A DNA stretch of 43,804 bases from [Collinsella] massiliensis (GTDB taxonomy: Bacteria > Actinomycetota > Coriobacteriia > Coriobacteriales > Coriobacteriaceae), in NCBI GenBank assembly GCA_000333815.1, contig CAPI01000052.1, positions 1 through 43,804 of the forward strand, read 5' to 3'. The notes beneath the pieces were generated by a model. The model searched no databases, was not told where the DNA came from, and saw only the letters and a list, made by a program, of their open reading frames with translations. This document shows positions 21,615 through 29,558 of this stretch, piece after piece; positions within the stretch are counted from its first letter, which is position 1; the number at the start of each line of letters is the position of its first letter. The position numbers were made by a program, and so were the translations under genes.

Positions 21615-22778
21615 ATGAAGTTCGCCATCTCCGCCGATAGGTTCGTGCTTCCGGGCGCGACCATGCAGGGCGGGTACCTCACCATCGAGGACGGCGTGTT
21701 CGGCTCGTGGTCGGCCGAGGCCCCCGCATGCGACATCGTCGAGTACCCGGGCGCGACGGTTGCCCCCGGCCTCGTGGACACGCACATCCACGGCTTCCAT
21801 AACCATGCCACCACGGACTGCGACCCCGCGAGCATCGACGATTCGAGCATCGCGCTCGCTCAGGCCGGCACCACCACGTGGCTGCCCACGACTTTCACCG
21901 AGTCGCCCGAGGACATCGAGCGCGCCTGCGCCGCCATCGCCGCGGCCGACGAGGCGCGCGCGGACGACTTCCCGGGTGCCCGCATCGGCGGCATCTTCCT
22001 CGAGGGGCCGTTCTTCACCGAGGCGCACGTGGGCGCGCAGAACCCTGCCTTCCTCATCGCGCCGGACGTCGAGGTGTTCGACCGTTGGCAGGAGGCCGCC
22101 GGCGGGCGCATCAAGAAGAGCGCGCTCGCGGCCGAGAAGGAGGGCGCGGCCGACTACATCGCCGCCCTCGACGCGAAGGGCGTCGTGACCGCGATCGGGC
22201 ACTCCGACGCGACCTACGACGAGTCGCTCGCCGCGGTGAACGCCGGCGCCACGTGCTTCGTCCACACCTACAACGGCCAGCGCGGCCTGCACCACCGCGA
22301 CCCGGGCGTGACGGGCTGCGCCATGACCACGCCCGAGACGTACGCCGAGATCATCGTCGACGGCAAGCATGTGGTGCCCGCCGCCGTGAAGGCGCTCGTG
22401 GACGCCAAGGGCTGGCAGCACTGCGTGCCCATCACGGACTGCCTCATCTGCGGCGGCATGCCGGAGGGCGAGTACGTGTCGGGCGGCCTGCCCGTGGTCA
22501 TGAAGGGGGGCCTCTGCTACCTGCTCAACGAGGACGGCACCACGGGCTCCATCGCGGGCTCGGTGCTCACGCTCGCCAAGGGTGTGAAGAACATGGTGGA
22601 CTGGCAGATCGTGACCGCCGACCAGGCCATCCGCATGGCCACCGAGGTCGCCGCGCGCTCGGCGCGCATCGACGACGTGTGCGGCTCCATCAAGCCCGGC
22701 CGCGTCGCCGACCTCACGGTCTTCAACGCCGACATGACGCTCGCCGCGACCTACGTCGGCGGCACCCTGGTTCATTAA
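21615..22778 (+). CDS. nagA: N-acetylhexosamine-6-phosphate deacetylase (NagA/AgaA family)
   Basis: The 387-residue amidohydrolase has PGLVDTHIHGFHNHATTD, IFLEGPFFTEAHVGAQNP with the metal-binding Glu, and AIGHSDATYDESLAAVNAGA. FVHTYNGQRGLHHRDPGVTG and ITDCLICGG with the catalytic Asp follow, then EDGTTGSIAGSVLTL. The family removes acetate from GlcNAc-6-P or GalNAc-6-P. Compared with standard NagA, the HLFNAM loop reads HTYNGQ and the TDA motif reads TDCLICGG. Together with agaS next door this favours GalNAc-6-phosphate (AgaA role), although GlcNAc-6-phosphate cannot be excluded. ATG 21615 follows GAGAGGAG. Confidence 0.9.
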   Translation: MKFAISADRFVLPGATMQGGYLTIEDGVFGSWSAEAPACDIVEYPGATVAPGLVDTHIHGFHNHATTDCDPASIDDSSIALAQAGTTTWLPTTFTESPEDIERACAAIAAADEARADDFPGARIGGIFLEGPFFTEAHVGAQNPAFLIAPDVEVFDRWQEAAGGRIKKSALAAEKEGAADYIAALDAKGVVTAIGHSDATYDESLAAVNAGATCFVHTYNGQRGLHHRDPGVTGCAMTTPETYAEIIVDGKHVVPAAVKALVDAKGWQHCVPITDCLICGGMPEGEYVSGGLPVVMKGGLCYLLNEDGTTGSIAGSVLTLAKGVKNMVDWQIVTADQAIRMATEVAARSARIDDVCGSIKPGRVADLTVFNADMTLAATYVGGTLVH

Positions 22779-22824
22779 GGGACGGGTTCAAAACGTTACC
22801 TTTTGCCATATTTGGGGACAGGCT
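22779..22824 (+). repeat. Family B dispersed repeat, copy 2 (46 bp)
   Basis: The sequence starts GGGACGGGTTCAAAACGTTA and ends TTGGGGACAGGCT, collinear with 1448–1493. It begins directly after the deacetylase stop codon. Confidence 0.75.
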
Positions 22825-22881
22825 TAGCGGCGGCGCGACAAGGAGCGCTTCTCGTGCCGCCGCCCTATGAAGGAGGAAACC

Positions 22882-23595
22882 GTGCTCAAGACCGCTGAGC
22901 GCTTCAAGGCCGAGATCATCCGCCGCCTCGACGAGGTGACGGACGGCCAGGACGAGGCCATCCACCAGGCCGCCGTGATCTTCGCCGATGTCATCGAGCG
23001 CGGGGGCATCATCCGCGCGTTCGGCTCGGGCCACAGCCATGCCAACGCGCTCGAGATCTGCGGCCGCGCGGGCGGCTACATCCAGACGAAGATCGTGCGC
23101 GAGCCGGCGCTCGGCATCTACGAGATGCTCGACGGCGTGGGCGACCAGTTCTGGCTCAAGCTCGACGTGCGCCCGGAGGACTGCCTCGTGCTCATCTCGA
23201 ACTCCGGGCGCAACCCCCTGCCCGTGGAGCTCGCGATGCACGCGCAGGAGGCGGGTATCCCCGTCATCGCCGTGACGGCGCGCGAGGTCTCCGCCGCGGG
23301 CACGTCGCGCAGCAAGAGCGGCAAGCGCCTCTTCGAGTGCGCCGACGTGGTGCTCGACAACAAGAGCTCCTTCGGCGACGCGGCGCTCGAGGTCGAGGGC
23401 ATCCCCACGAAGGTGGGCGGCACGTCACTCTACACCGGCTGTTTGCTGCTCGACTGCGTGGTGATGGAGTCGCTCGACATCCTGCTCGAGCGCGGCGTGG
23501 TGCCGCCGCTCTACATGAGCGCGAACGTGGACGGCGGCCCGGAGTTCAACCAGCGCCTGCTCGATCAGTTCAAGGACAGGCTCGCGGAGTACTAG
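22882..23595 (+). CDS. SIS-domain sugar isomerase-like protein (UPF0309 type)
   Basis: The 237-residue protein holds a single SIS domain. GGIIRAFGSGHSHANALEIC (about 39–58) is the phosphosugar-binding start, LVLISNSGRNPLPVELAM (about 102–119) is the second SIS signature, and NKSSFGDAALEVEG follows. Proteins of this group bind phosphosugars, but their reaction is not well defined. In this setting it could be a second aminosugar or ketose phosphate isomerase, or a helper for the GlcNAc branch. The GTG at 22882 follows AGGAGG at an ideal distance. The ATG at 22867 has no ribosome site. It lies between the deacetylase and the kinase on the same strand. Confidence 0.85.
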   Translation: MLKTAERFKAEIIRRLDEVTDGQDEAIHQAAVIFADVIERGGIIRAFGSGHSHANALEICGRAGGYIQTKIVREPALGIYEMLDGVGDQFWLKLDVRPEDCLVLISNSGRNPLPVELAMHAQEAGIPVIAVTAREVSAAGTSRSKSGKRLFECADVVLDNKSSFGDAALEVEGIPTKVGGTSLYTGCLLLDCVVMESLDILLERGVVPPLYMSANVDGGPEFNQRLLDQFKDRLAEY

Positions 23596-23670
23596 CGGGG
23601 TTTGAGGCGGGGGCGCGGCGGGCGCGAGCGCATCGCCGGGCGCCCCGCGCGCTTGGAAAGGAAGGGTACC

Positions 23671-24606
23671 GTGATTCTCACCGTGACCATGAACCCGTCG
23701 ATCGACACGCGCTACGAGGTCGAGCACCTGGTGATCGACGACGTGAACCGCGTGACGCCGCAGAAGACGGCGGGCGGCAAGGGGCTCAACGTGAGCCGTG
23801 TGCTCGTGCAGCTGGGCGACGACGTGCTGGCGACGGGGCTTTTGGGCGGGCACGCGGGCGCGTACCTGGGCGAGCTCATGGACGCCGACGGCATCCCGCA
23901 CCGCTTCACGCCCATCGCGGGCGAGAGCCGCACGTGCATCGCGCTGCTGCACGACGGCAACCAGACGGAGCTTCTGGAGAGCGGCCCTACCGTGAGCACT
24001 GAGGAGCTCGAGGCGTTCCTCGCGAACTATGCCGAGCTCGTGCAGCAGGCCGACTGCGTGACCATCTCGGGCAGCCTGCCCAAGGGCGTGCCGGCCGAGT
24101 GCTATGCGGGCATGGTGGAAACGGCCGTGCGCGCCGGCAAGCCCGTGCTGCTCGACACCTCGGGCGCTGCGCTCGACGCCGCGCTCGCCGCGGAGGTGAA
24201 GCCCACGCTCGTGAAGCCGAACCTCACCGAGATCAACGCGCTCCTGGGCACCGTCTTCACCACGGACGAGGCCGCCGCGCTCGGCGATGCCGTGGCGGCC
24301 GACCCGCGCTTCCAGGGCGTGGCGTGGGTCGTCGTGACCATGGGCGCCGCCGGCTCCGTGGCCTTCCACGACGGGCACCGCTACCGCGTCACCACGCCGC
24401 CCATCCAAGCGGTGAACGCCACCGGTTCCGGCGACTCGACGGTCGCGGGCTTCGCGCACGCCATCGCCGCCGGCATGGACGACGTCGCGGTGCTCGCCTG
24501 CGGCAACACCTGCGGCAAGCTCAACGCCATGGACTCGCAGACCGGCCACCTCGTCATGGACAAGTGGGACGAGGTCTACGCCTCGGTCGAGGTCGCCGAG
24601 GTCTAA
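23671..24606 (+). CDS. lacC: PfkB-family sugar-phosphate kinase, probable tagatose-6-phosphate kinase (LacC-like)
   Basis: The 311-residue product begins VILTVTMNPSIDTRYEVEHL and then shows KTAGGKGLNVSRVLVQLGDD, the LacC/FruK-type PfkB N-terminal motif. ISGSLPKGVP and LVKPNLTEINALLG follow, and the anion-hole motif is NATGSGDSTVAGF with catalytic Asp near residue 255. The family phosphorylates C1 of tagatose-6-phosphate or fructose-1-phosphate type substrates. Here the product of AgaS is tagatose-6-phosphate and an aldolase gene lies 1.3 kb away, which favours the tagatose role over FruK. The GTG start at 23671 follows GGAAAGGAAGG. It ends the forward run of genes, and the DeoR gene is convergent. 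Confidence 0.88.
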   Translation: MILTVTMNPSIDTRYEVEHLVIDDVNRVTPQKTAGGKGLNVSRVLVQLGDDVLATGLLGGHAGAYLGELMDADGIPHRFTPIAGESRTCIALLHDGNQTELLESGPTVSTEELEAFLANYAELVQQADCVTISGSLPKGVPAECYAGMVETAVRAGKPVLLDTSGAALDAALAAEVKPTLVKPNLTEINALLGTVFTTDEAAALGDAVAADPRFQGVAWVVVTMGAAGSVAFHDGHRYRVTTPPIQAVNATGSGDSTVAGFAHAIAAGMDDVAVLACGNTCGKLNAMDSQTGHLVMDKWDEVYASVEVAEV

Positions 24607-24618
24607 CGGTTGTGCTGG

Positions 24619-24661
24619 GCGGTAGCCCGATGCCAGGTTTCGCCGGGCTTCGGGTTACCGC
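24619..24661. terminator. Shared hairpin between the convergent kinase and deoR genes
   Basis: GCGGTAGCCCGATGCC (24619–24634) pairs with GGCTTCGGGTTACCGC (24646–24661), with one G·U and one mismatch. It ends at the deoR stop codon and could serve both strands, although neither side has a T-run. Confidence 0.5.
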
Positions 24662-25447
24662 TCATGCGATAAGGAGCCGGCTGCCCGCCTCCTCGGCCTC
24701 AGCGGCGACGATGCCGTTCGGGTCGGCGTCCATGATGATCGTATCCACCTGCTCGAGCGTGCCGAACCACAGAAGCCCCGGCGCGTCGATCTTCGAGGCG
24801 TCCATGAGCACATAGGTTTCCTTGGCGCAGGTGAGAAACGAGCGCTTGAGCTCGGCCATCTCCTGGTTGTTCGTCATGAGGCCGCGGCCGGGCACGTACG
24901 AGGTGGGCGTGATGAACGCTTTGTCCGGGTGGAGCATCTCGAGCATGCGCAGGGTAAGCGGCCCCGTGATGTAGCGGTGCCCTTTGCGCAGGCTACCGCC
25001 CAGGATGATCACCTCGAGCGACGGCGCGGAGCGGTCGATGTAATCCGCGATGCTGAAATCGTCGGTCACGACGGTGACGCCGGTATGCTGTGCGGCGAGC
25101 GCGCGGACGAACTCGAGCGCGGTGGTGCCCGAATCGACGAGCACCGACTCGCCGTCGCTTACGAAGCCGATGGCCGCCCGTGCGATGGCCTGCTTCGCCT
25201 CGGCGTTCACGTTCACGCGCTTGTCCTGGATTGAGACGGTAAGCGTCTTGGAAAGCGAGATGGCACCGCCGTGCGTGCGGCGGAGCTTACCGGCGCGGGC
25301 GAGGGCGTCAAGGTCGGCGCGGGCGGTGACGCGGGACACGCCGAAGGCCTCCGAGATCTGCGCGACCTGCACCGACGCCGACTCCGCGAGCATGGAGAGG
25401 ATGGCGGCCTGGCGCTCCTCGGGCGTTGCGTGGGGGATGGTGGGCAT
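24662..25447 (-). CDS. DeoR/GlpR family transcriptional regulator
   Basis: The 261-residue protein has the DeoR winged helix at about 12–65 (ERQAAILSMLAESASVQVAQ, ISEAFGVSRVTARADLDAL, LRRTHGGA). The effector domain includes VLVDSGTTALEFVRAL and VVTDDFSIADYI and binds a phosphosugar. DeoR regulators in sugar loci usually respond to pathway intermediates such as tagatose-6-P or tagatose-1,6-bisphosphate (LacR, AgaR, GatR). It is divergent from the aldolase gene and convergent with the kinase, so the aldolase gene and itself are the likely targets. The minus-strand ATG follows GGAGA. Confidence 0.92.
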   Translation of the reverse strand: MPTIPHATPEERQAAILSMLAESASVQVAQISEAFGVSRVTARADLDALARAGKLRRTHGGAISLSKTLTVSIQDKRVNVNAEAKQAIARAAIGFVSDGESVLVDSGTTALEFVRALAAQHTGVTVVTDDFSIADYIDRSAPSLEVIILGGSLRKGHRYITGPLTLRMLEMLHPDKAFITPTSYVPGRGLMTNNQEMAELKRSFLTCAKETYVLMDASKIDAPGLLWFGTLEQVDTIIMDADPNGIVAAEAEEAGSRLLIA

Positions 25448-25606
25448 GCATTCTCCTCTGCGTTCGGCGGGCGCGGTACGGGGGCGGCTTCGGTGGGTGC
25501 CGGGCGCGCGCCGCGCTCAGCTCCTTTTCGACGCGTGCCGCAGCGAGCGGCGCCGTCCCGACAAGTCGCCTCGACCACTAATGTGAAGAAACGATGTTGT
25601 CTTTTC

Positions 25607-25620
25607 TATCGTTAAAGATA
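25607..25620. promoter_or_regulatory. Candidate DeoR operator in the deoR–aldolase intergenic region
   Basis: TATCGTTAAAGATA is a near-perfect palindrome (TATC..TTAA..GATA) in an AT-rich island of an otherwise GC-rich 417-bp gap (25448–25864). TTGTCTTT occurs on both sides of it (25598–25605 and 25633–25640). For the aldolase, TAAAAT at 25803–25808 is a possible -10 box without a clear -35. The rest of the gap shows nothing recognisable. Confidence 0.45.
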
Positions 25621-25864
25621 AGGTAGCACATTGTCTTTGCTTTCCTTTGGAAAGTTTCGAGCGATCGGCCGACGTCCGCGCTGCAAAGCGGAAGCACCCG
25701 GGCGCGCCGCGTCCCATCCGGCCGTGCGCATCGTCTGCGTTTGCTTGCCATTTTCGCCCGCACGCCGATAACTCGGCTCTGGATTCATGCAGGTAACCCC
25801 CTAAAATAGAGCCATCGGTCAGCCCGGGGTGCAGGCGTACCGCGGGCAGAGGAGAGGAGACACC

Positions 25865-26716
25865 ATGCTCGTTACGACTAAGGATATGCTGCTCGACGCG
25901 CAGAAGAACCACTACGCCGTCGGTGCCTTCAACGTCGAGAACCTCGAGTTCGTCATGGCGGTGCTCGCTGCCGCCGAGGAGACGAAGTCGCCCGTGATCA
26001 TGCAGACGACGCCCGGCACCATCAAGACCGCCGGCCTCGATTACTTCTACGGCATGGTGAGCGCCGCGGCCGCGCGCGCGAGCGTGCCGGTGGCCCTCCA
26101 CCTCGACCACGGCGACGGCTTCGACCGCTGCATGCAGGCGCTGCGCGTGGGCTACACCTCCGTCATGATCGACGGCAGCCACGAGTCCTTCGAGGACAAC
26201 ATCGCCCTCACCAAGTCCGTCGCCGCGGTGGGCGCCGCCATGGGCGTGCCCGTGGAGGCCGAGCTCGGCAAGGTCGGCGGCAAGGAGGACGACGGCCCGG
26301 CGGTCGAGGGCGAGAACCCCTACACCGACCCGGACGAGGCGCGCGAGTTCGTCGAGCGCACCGGCTGCACCTCGCTCGCCATCGGCGTGGGCACCGCGCA
26401 CGGCGTCTACACCGAGACCCCGCACATCGAGCAGGACGTGGTGAAGGCCATCCGCGCCGCCGTGGACGTGCCGCTCGTGCTGCACGGCACCTCCGGCGTG
26501 CCGGACGAGCAGGTGGCCGAGGCCGTGAAGAACGGCATCTGCAAGGTGAACTACGCCACCGAGCTGCGCCAGGCCTACACTAAGGGCTACATGGCGTTCA
26601 TGGCCGAGAACCCGGGCGTGTTCGACCCGAAGAAGCCCGCCAAGCAGGGTATGGCCGAGATCACGAACATCGTGAAGGTCCGCATGGAGAACCTCGGTTC
26701 CGTGGGTCGCGCGTAA
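25865..26716 (+). CDS. kbaY: Class II ketose-bisphosphate aldolase, probable tagatose-1,6-bisphosphate aldolase (KbaY/GatY)
   Basis: The 283-residue protein shows the zinc class II aldolase pattern: AVGAFNVENLEFVMAVLAAA, VALHLDHGDGFDRCMQAL with the zinc histidine and catalytic Asp, and VMIDGSHESFEDNIALTK. VEAELGKVGGKEDD, GTAHGVY and VLHGTSGVPDEQV with the other zinc histidines follow. It splits tagatose-1,6-bisphosphate into dihydroxyacetone phosphate and glyceraldehyde-3-phosphate. Sequence alone does not exclude fructose-bisphosphate, but the adjacent aminogalactose pathway favours tagatose. ATG 25865 follows GAGGAGA. It is transcribed divergently from the DeoR gene and ends the island. Confidence 0.88.
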   Translation: MLVTTKDMLLDAQKNHYAVGAFNVENLEFVMAVLAAAEETKSPVIMQTTPGTIKTAGLDYFYGMVSAAAARASVPVALHLDHGDGFDRCMQALRVGYTSVMIDGSHESFEDNIALTKSVAAVGAAMGVPVEAELGKVGGKEDDGPAVEGENPYTDPDEAREFVERTGCTSLAIGVGTAHGVYTETPHIEQDVVKAIRAAVDVPLVLHGTSGVPDEQVAEAVKNGICKVNYATELRQAYTKGYMAFMAENPGVFDPKKPAKQGMAEITNIVKVRMENLGSVGRA

Positions 26717-26804
26717 GCAGGGCACGGGAACGGGAGGCCGAAACCCTGTGCCGGGCGTCCTAAGGGTCGCGTCAGGCAGCCGAAACGCCGCACCAGGCAC
26801 CTTA

Positions 26805-26854
26805 GGAGCCAAAAGCGAGCACATTTCAGGCTGAAAACTGCTCAGTTTTGGCCC
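26805..26854. repeat. Family C hairpin repeat, copy 1
   Basis: GGAGCCAAAAGCGAGC (26805–26820) faces GCTCAGTTTTGGCCC (26840–26854). The arms are largely complementary around a loop containing CATTTCAGGCTGAAAA. It is related to the copies at 35071 and 36554. Confidence 0.65.
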
Positions 26855-26877
26855 ACAAGCACCAAGAGCCAACGCAA

Positions 26878-26920
26878 AGCAGCCGGGTGGATGCCGATCG
26901 CGCGCATCCACCCGGCTGCT
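26878..26920. terminator. Bidirectional terminator-like hairpin between kbaY and cutC
   Basis: A perfect 17-bp stem joins AGCAGCCGGGTGGATGC (26878–26894) and its complement (26904–26920) around nine bases. It lies between convergent genes. The minus-strand side runs into CTTTG, a weak tract. Confidence 0.7.
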
Positions 26921-26969
26921 GCTGTATGCCGCGGTTGTTCGCCGCCGCAGTATGAGGGGCGCGCCGCCG

Positions 26970-27674
26970 CTACCCGATGCGCACGATCTTCGTGCCGTGG
27001 CACTCCGTCACGCCGAGCTCGCGCGCCACCTCGTCCACGTTCTCGAAGGTGATGCCCGCGCCGGGCAGGATGGTGATGCGCCCGTCCGCGTACGCGATGA
27101 GCTCGCGCAGGCGCGCATAGTTCGCGCTGATGGGCGTGCCCGCGCGTCCGCCGTGGGTGAGGATGCGCTCCACCCCCAGGCCCGCCAGGACGTCGATCGC
27201 GCGCAGCTGCTCGGCGGTGTCGAGCTCGTCGAAGGCCATGTGGAAGGTGACCGCGACGGGCTCGGTCGCTGCTCCCGGGAAGAGCGCGTCCGCCTGCGCG
27301 AGCGGCGCCTTGGCGAGCGCCACGAGCTCGGCGCAGAAGGCGTCGTCGAGCCGGTAGCCCGTCTCCGCGTCGCCCGTGAGACAGCCGAACACCACACCCG
27401 TCACGCCGAGCGCCCGTGCCACGCGCGCATCGAGGCGCATCATGTCGCGCTCGGCACCCGTGTAGACGAAATCCCCGCCGCGCGGCCGTACCATCGCCAT
27501 GACGGCGACGTTCCGCGGCCGGCACCACGCCACGGCGCCCGCGATGACGCCCGCGCTCGGCGAGGTCCCGCCCACCGCCAGGTTGTCGCAGAGCTCGATG
27601 CGCCGCGCCCCCGCCTCGATCGCGGCGGGCACGCGCGCCATGTTCTCGGCGCAGAATTCCTTGAGCAGCTCCAT
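26970..27674 (-). CDS. cutC: CutC family protein
   Basis: The 234-residue TIM-barrel protein has the CutC pattern: AAIEAGARRIELCDNLAVGG, SAGVIAGAV, VMAMVRPRGGDFVYTGAE, VTFHMAFDELDT, ERILTHGGRAGT, ITILPGAGITFENV and ECHGT. CutC was linked to copper homeostasis in E. coli, but its biochemical role is uncertain and may concern sugar or deoxyribose metabolism. I placed the start at 27674 (MELLKEFCAENM), which matches the family start. The frame extends upstream without a ribosome site. It stands alone on the minus strand between the sugar island and pyk. Confidence 0.9.
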   Translation of the reverse strand: MELLKEFCAENMARVPAAIEAGARRIELCDNLAVGGTSPSAGVIAGAVAWCRPRNVAVMAMVRPRGGDFVYTGAERDMMRLDARVARALGVTGVVFGCLTGDAETGYRLDDAFCAELVALAKAPLAQADALFPGAATEPVAVTFHMAFDELDTAEQLRAIDVLAGLGVERILTHGGRAGTPISANYARLRELIAYADGRITILPGAGITFENVDEVARELGVTECHGTKIVRIG

Positions 27675-27910
27675 TGGATACCCCCGTCTATCAACCCGAT
27701 ACCGGGTGCTAGGGTACCACGCATCACGCGGCACCACGCTCCGCATGGCCGCCCTCCATGCCCGCATCAGGGCAATATTGTTTCCCTCATGCTGCATTTT
27801 GTTAGGCAATCGTCAGGGGTTGCCGCGATTCGCCGACACCTTTGCTAGACTGGAGTGCGATGTGTCGTATAGGAGCGCGATTTCGAAGGTGGACCGAGAT
27901 GGAGGCATGC

Positions 27911-29371
27911 ATGAACAAACGCACCAAGATCGTGTGCACGATGGGACCGGCGTGCGATGACGAGAACATCCTGCGCGAGATGATCCTCGCGGGTATGAAC
28001 GTCGCCCGCTTCAACTTCAGCCACGGGAGCCACGAGGAGCACCACGAGCGCATGGAGCGCGTGAAGCGCATCTCGCACGAGCTCGGCATCCCCGTCGGCA
28101 TCCTCCTCGACACGAAGGGCCCCGAGATCCGCACGGGCTTCCTGGAGGGCCACGGCAAGGTGCAGCTCGAGACCGGCTCCAAGGTCGTGGTGACCGCCGC
28201 CGAGACGAGCGAGGAGCTCCTGGGCACCTCCGAGCACTTCTACCTCGACCACCTCGAGCTCCCGCGCGAGGTGCACGTGGGCGGCACGATCCTCATCGAT
28301 GACGGCCTCATCGGCCTCACGGTCGACAAGATCGAGGGCCAGGACATCTACTGCACGGTCGAGAACGGCGGCAGCCTGGGCGAGAAGAAGGGTGTGAACG
28401 TCCCGAACGCGCACCTGTCGCTGCCAAGCATCACCGAGCAGGACCGCGCCGACATCCTCTTCGGCCTCGAGGAGGGCATCGACTTCATCGCCGCGTCGTT
28501 CATCCGCGACGCCGAGGGCGTGCGCGAGATCCGCAAGCTCTGCCGCGAGAACGGCGGAAAGCACGTCGACATCTTCCCGAAGATCGAGTGCGCGCTCGCG
28601 GTCTACCACTTCGATGAGATCCTGAAGGAGTCCGACGGCATCATGGTGGCCCGCGGCGACCTGGGCGTCGAGGTCGCGCCCGAGGTGTGCCCCACCATCC
28701 AGAAGGAGATCATCCGCAAGTGCAACGCCGCCTGCAAGCCGGTCATCACGGCCACGCAGATGCTCGATTCCATGATCCGCAACCCGCGCCCGACGCGCGC
28801 CGAGGTCACGGACGTGGCGAACGCGATCGACGACGGCACCGACGCCACCATGCTCTCCGGTGAGTCCGCGGCCGGCAAGTACCCGCTCGAGGCCGTGAAG
28901 ATGATGGCGCAGATCGCGCTCACCACCGAGGCCACAATGCCCGAGCACAAGCCGTTCGACTTCGAGGCGATCGTCCCCGGCCGCAACCTCGTGAACGCCG
29001 CCGTGGGTCTCTCCGCGGTGACCACGGCCTTCAACGTGGGCGCCAAGGCGATCCTCACGCCCACGAACTCCGGCCGCTCCGCGCGCCTCGTCTCGAACTT
29101 CCGCCCCGTCCTGCCCATCCAGGCCGTGACGCCGAATGAGTGGGCCGTGACGAAGATGACCGTGTACTGGGGCGTCGAGCCCATGCTCTCCGGCCGCTCG
29201 GTGGGCAGCCTCGCCTACGTGGTGGACAACGCCATGGTCGAGGCCAAGATGACGGGCATCGCCAAGCAGGGCGACCTCGTGGTCGTGACGGCCGGCGACC
29301 CGGCGGTGAAGGTCGAGTACAACGGCAAGGAAGTCTCGACGAACGTCGTGTACGTCGCCCAGGTGCCCTAA
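27911..29371 (+). CDS. pyk: Pyruvate kinase
   Basis: The 486-residue enzyme carries the standard set: TKIVCTMGPACDDENILREM, GMNVARFNFSHGSHEEH and DTKGPEIRTG. These are followed by IFPKIECALAV with the catalytic Lys, the metal site GIMVARGDLGVEV, and ITATQMLDSMIRNPRPTRAE. The C-terminal allosteric domain (about 360–480) includes LTPTNSGRSARLVSNFRP. It converts PEP and ADP to pyruvate and ATP, and would take carbon from the aldolase products encoded upstream. The ATG at 27911 follows GGAGG by five bases. A -10-like TAGACT lies at 27846–27851 with no clear -35. A strong terminator follows. Confidence 0.96.
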   Translation: MNKRTKIVCTMGPACDDENILREMILAGMNVARFNFSHGSHEEHHERMERVKRISHELGIPVGILLDTKGPEIRTGFLEGHGKVQLETGSKVVVTAAETSEELLGTSEHFYLDHLELPREVHVGGTILIDDGLIGLTVDKIEGQDIYCTVENGGSLGEKKGVNVPNAHLSLPSITEQDRADILFGLEEGIDFIAASFIRDAEGVREIRKLCRENGGKHVDIFPKIECALAVYHFDEILKESDGIMVARGDLGVEVAPEVCPTIQKEIIRKCNAACKPVITATQMLDSMIRNPRPTRAEVTDVANAIDDGTDATMLSGESAAGKYPLEAVKMMAQIALTTEATMPEHKPFDFEAIVPGRNLVNAAVGLSAVTTAFNVGAKAILTPTNSGRSARLVSNFRPVLPIQAVTPNEWAVTKMTVYWGVEPMLSGRSVGSLAYVVDNAMVEAKMTGIAKQGDLVVVTAGDPAVKVEYNGKEVSTNVVYVAQVP

Positions 29372-29424
29372 GGCGCGCGGCGCCGGGCGTGCCCGCGGGC
29401 TGCACAGAGGGTTTGCAACGCAGA

Positions 29425-29463
29425 CGAGGCGGAAGCTCCAGGTGGGCTTCCGCCTCGTTTTTT
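29425..29463 (+). terminator. Rho-independent terminator of pyk
   Basis: CGAGGCGGAAGC (29425–29436) pairs perfectly with GCTTCCGCCTCG (29446–29457), followed by six T residues. Confidence 0.93.
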
Positions 29464-29558
29464 GCGGCGTGAGGGCGTGCGCGGGACGAGGTGCGCGCTG
29501 GCGCGGCGGCTGCGGGGCGTGCTTCCCGGCTGCTCATCCGCCTGCCGCGCCCCGCCTC

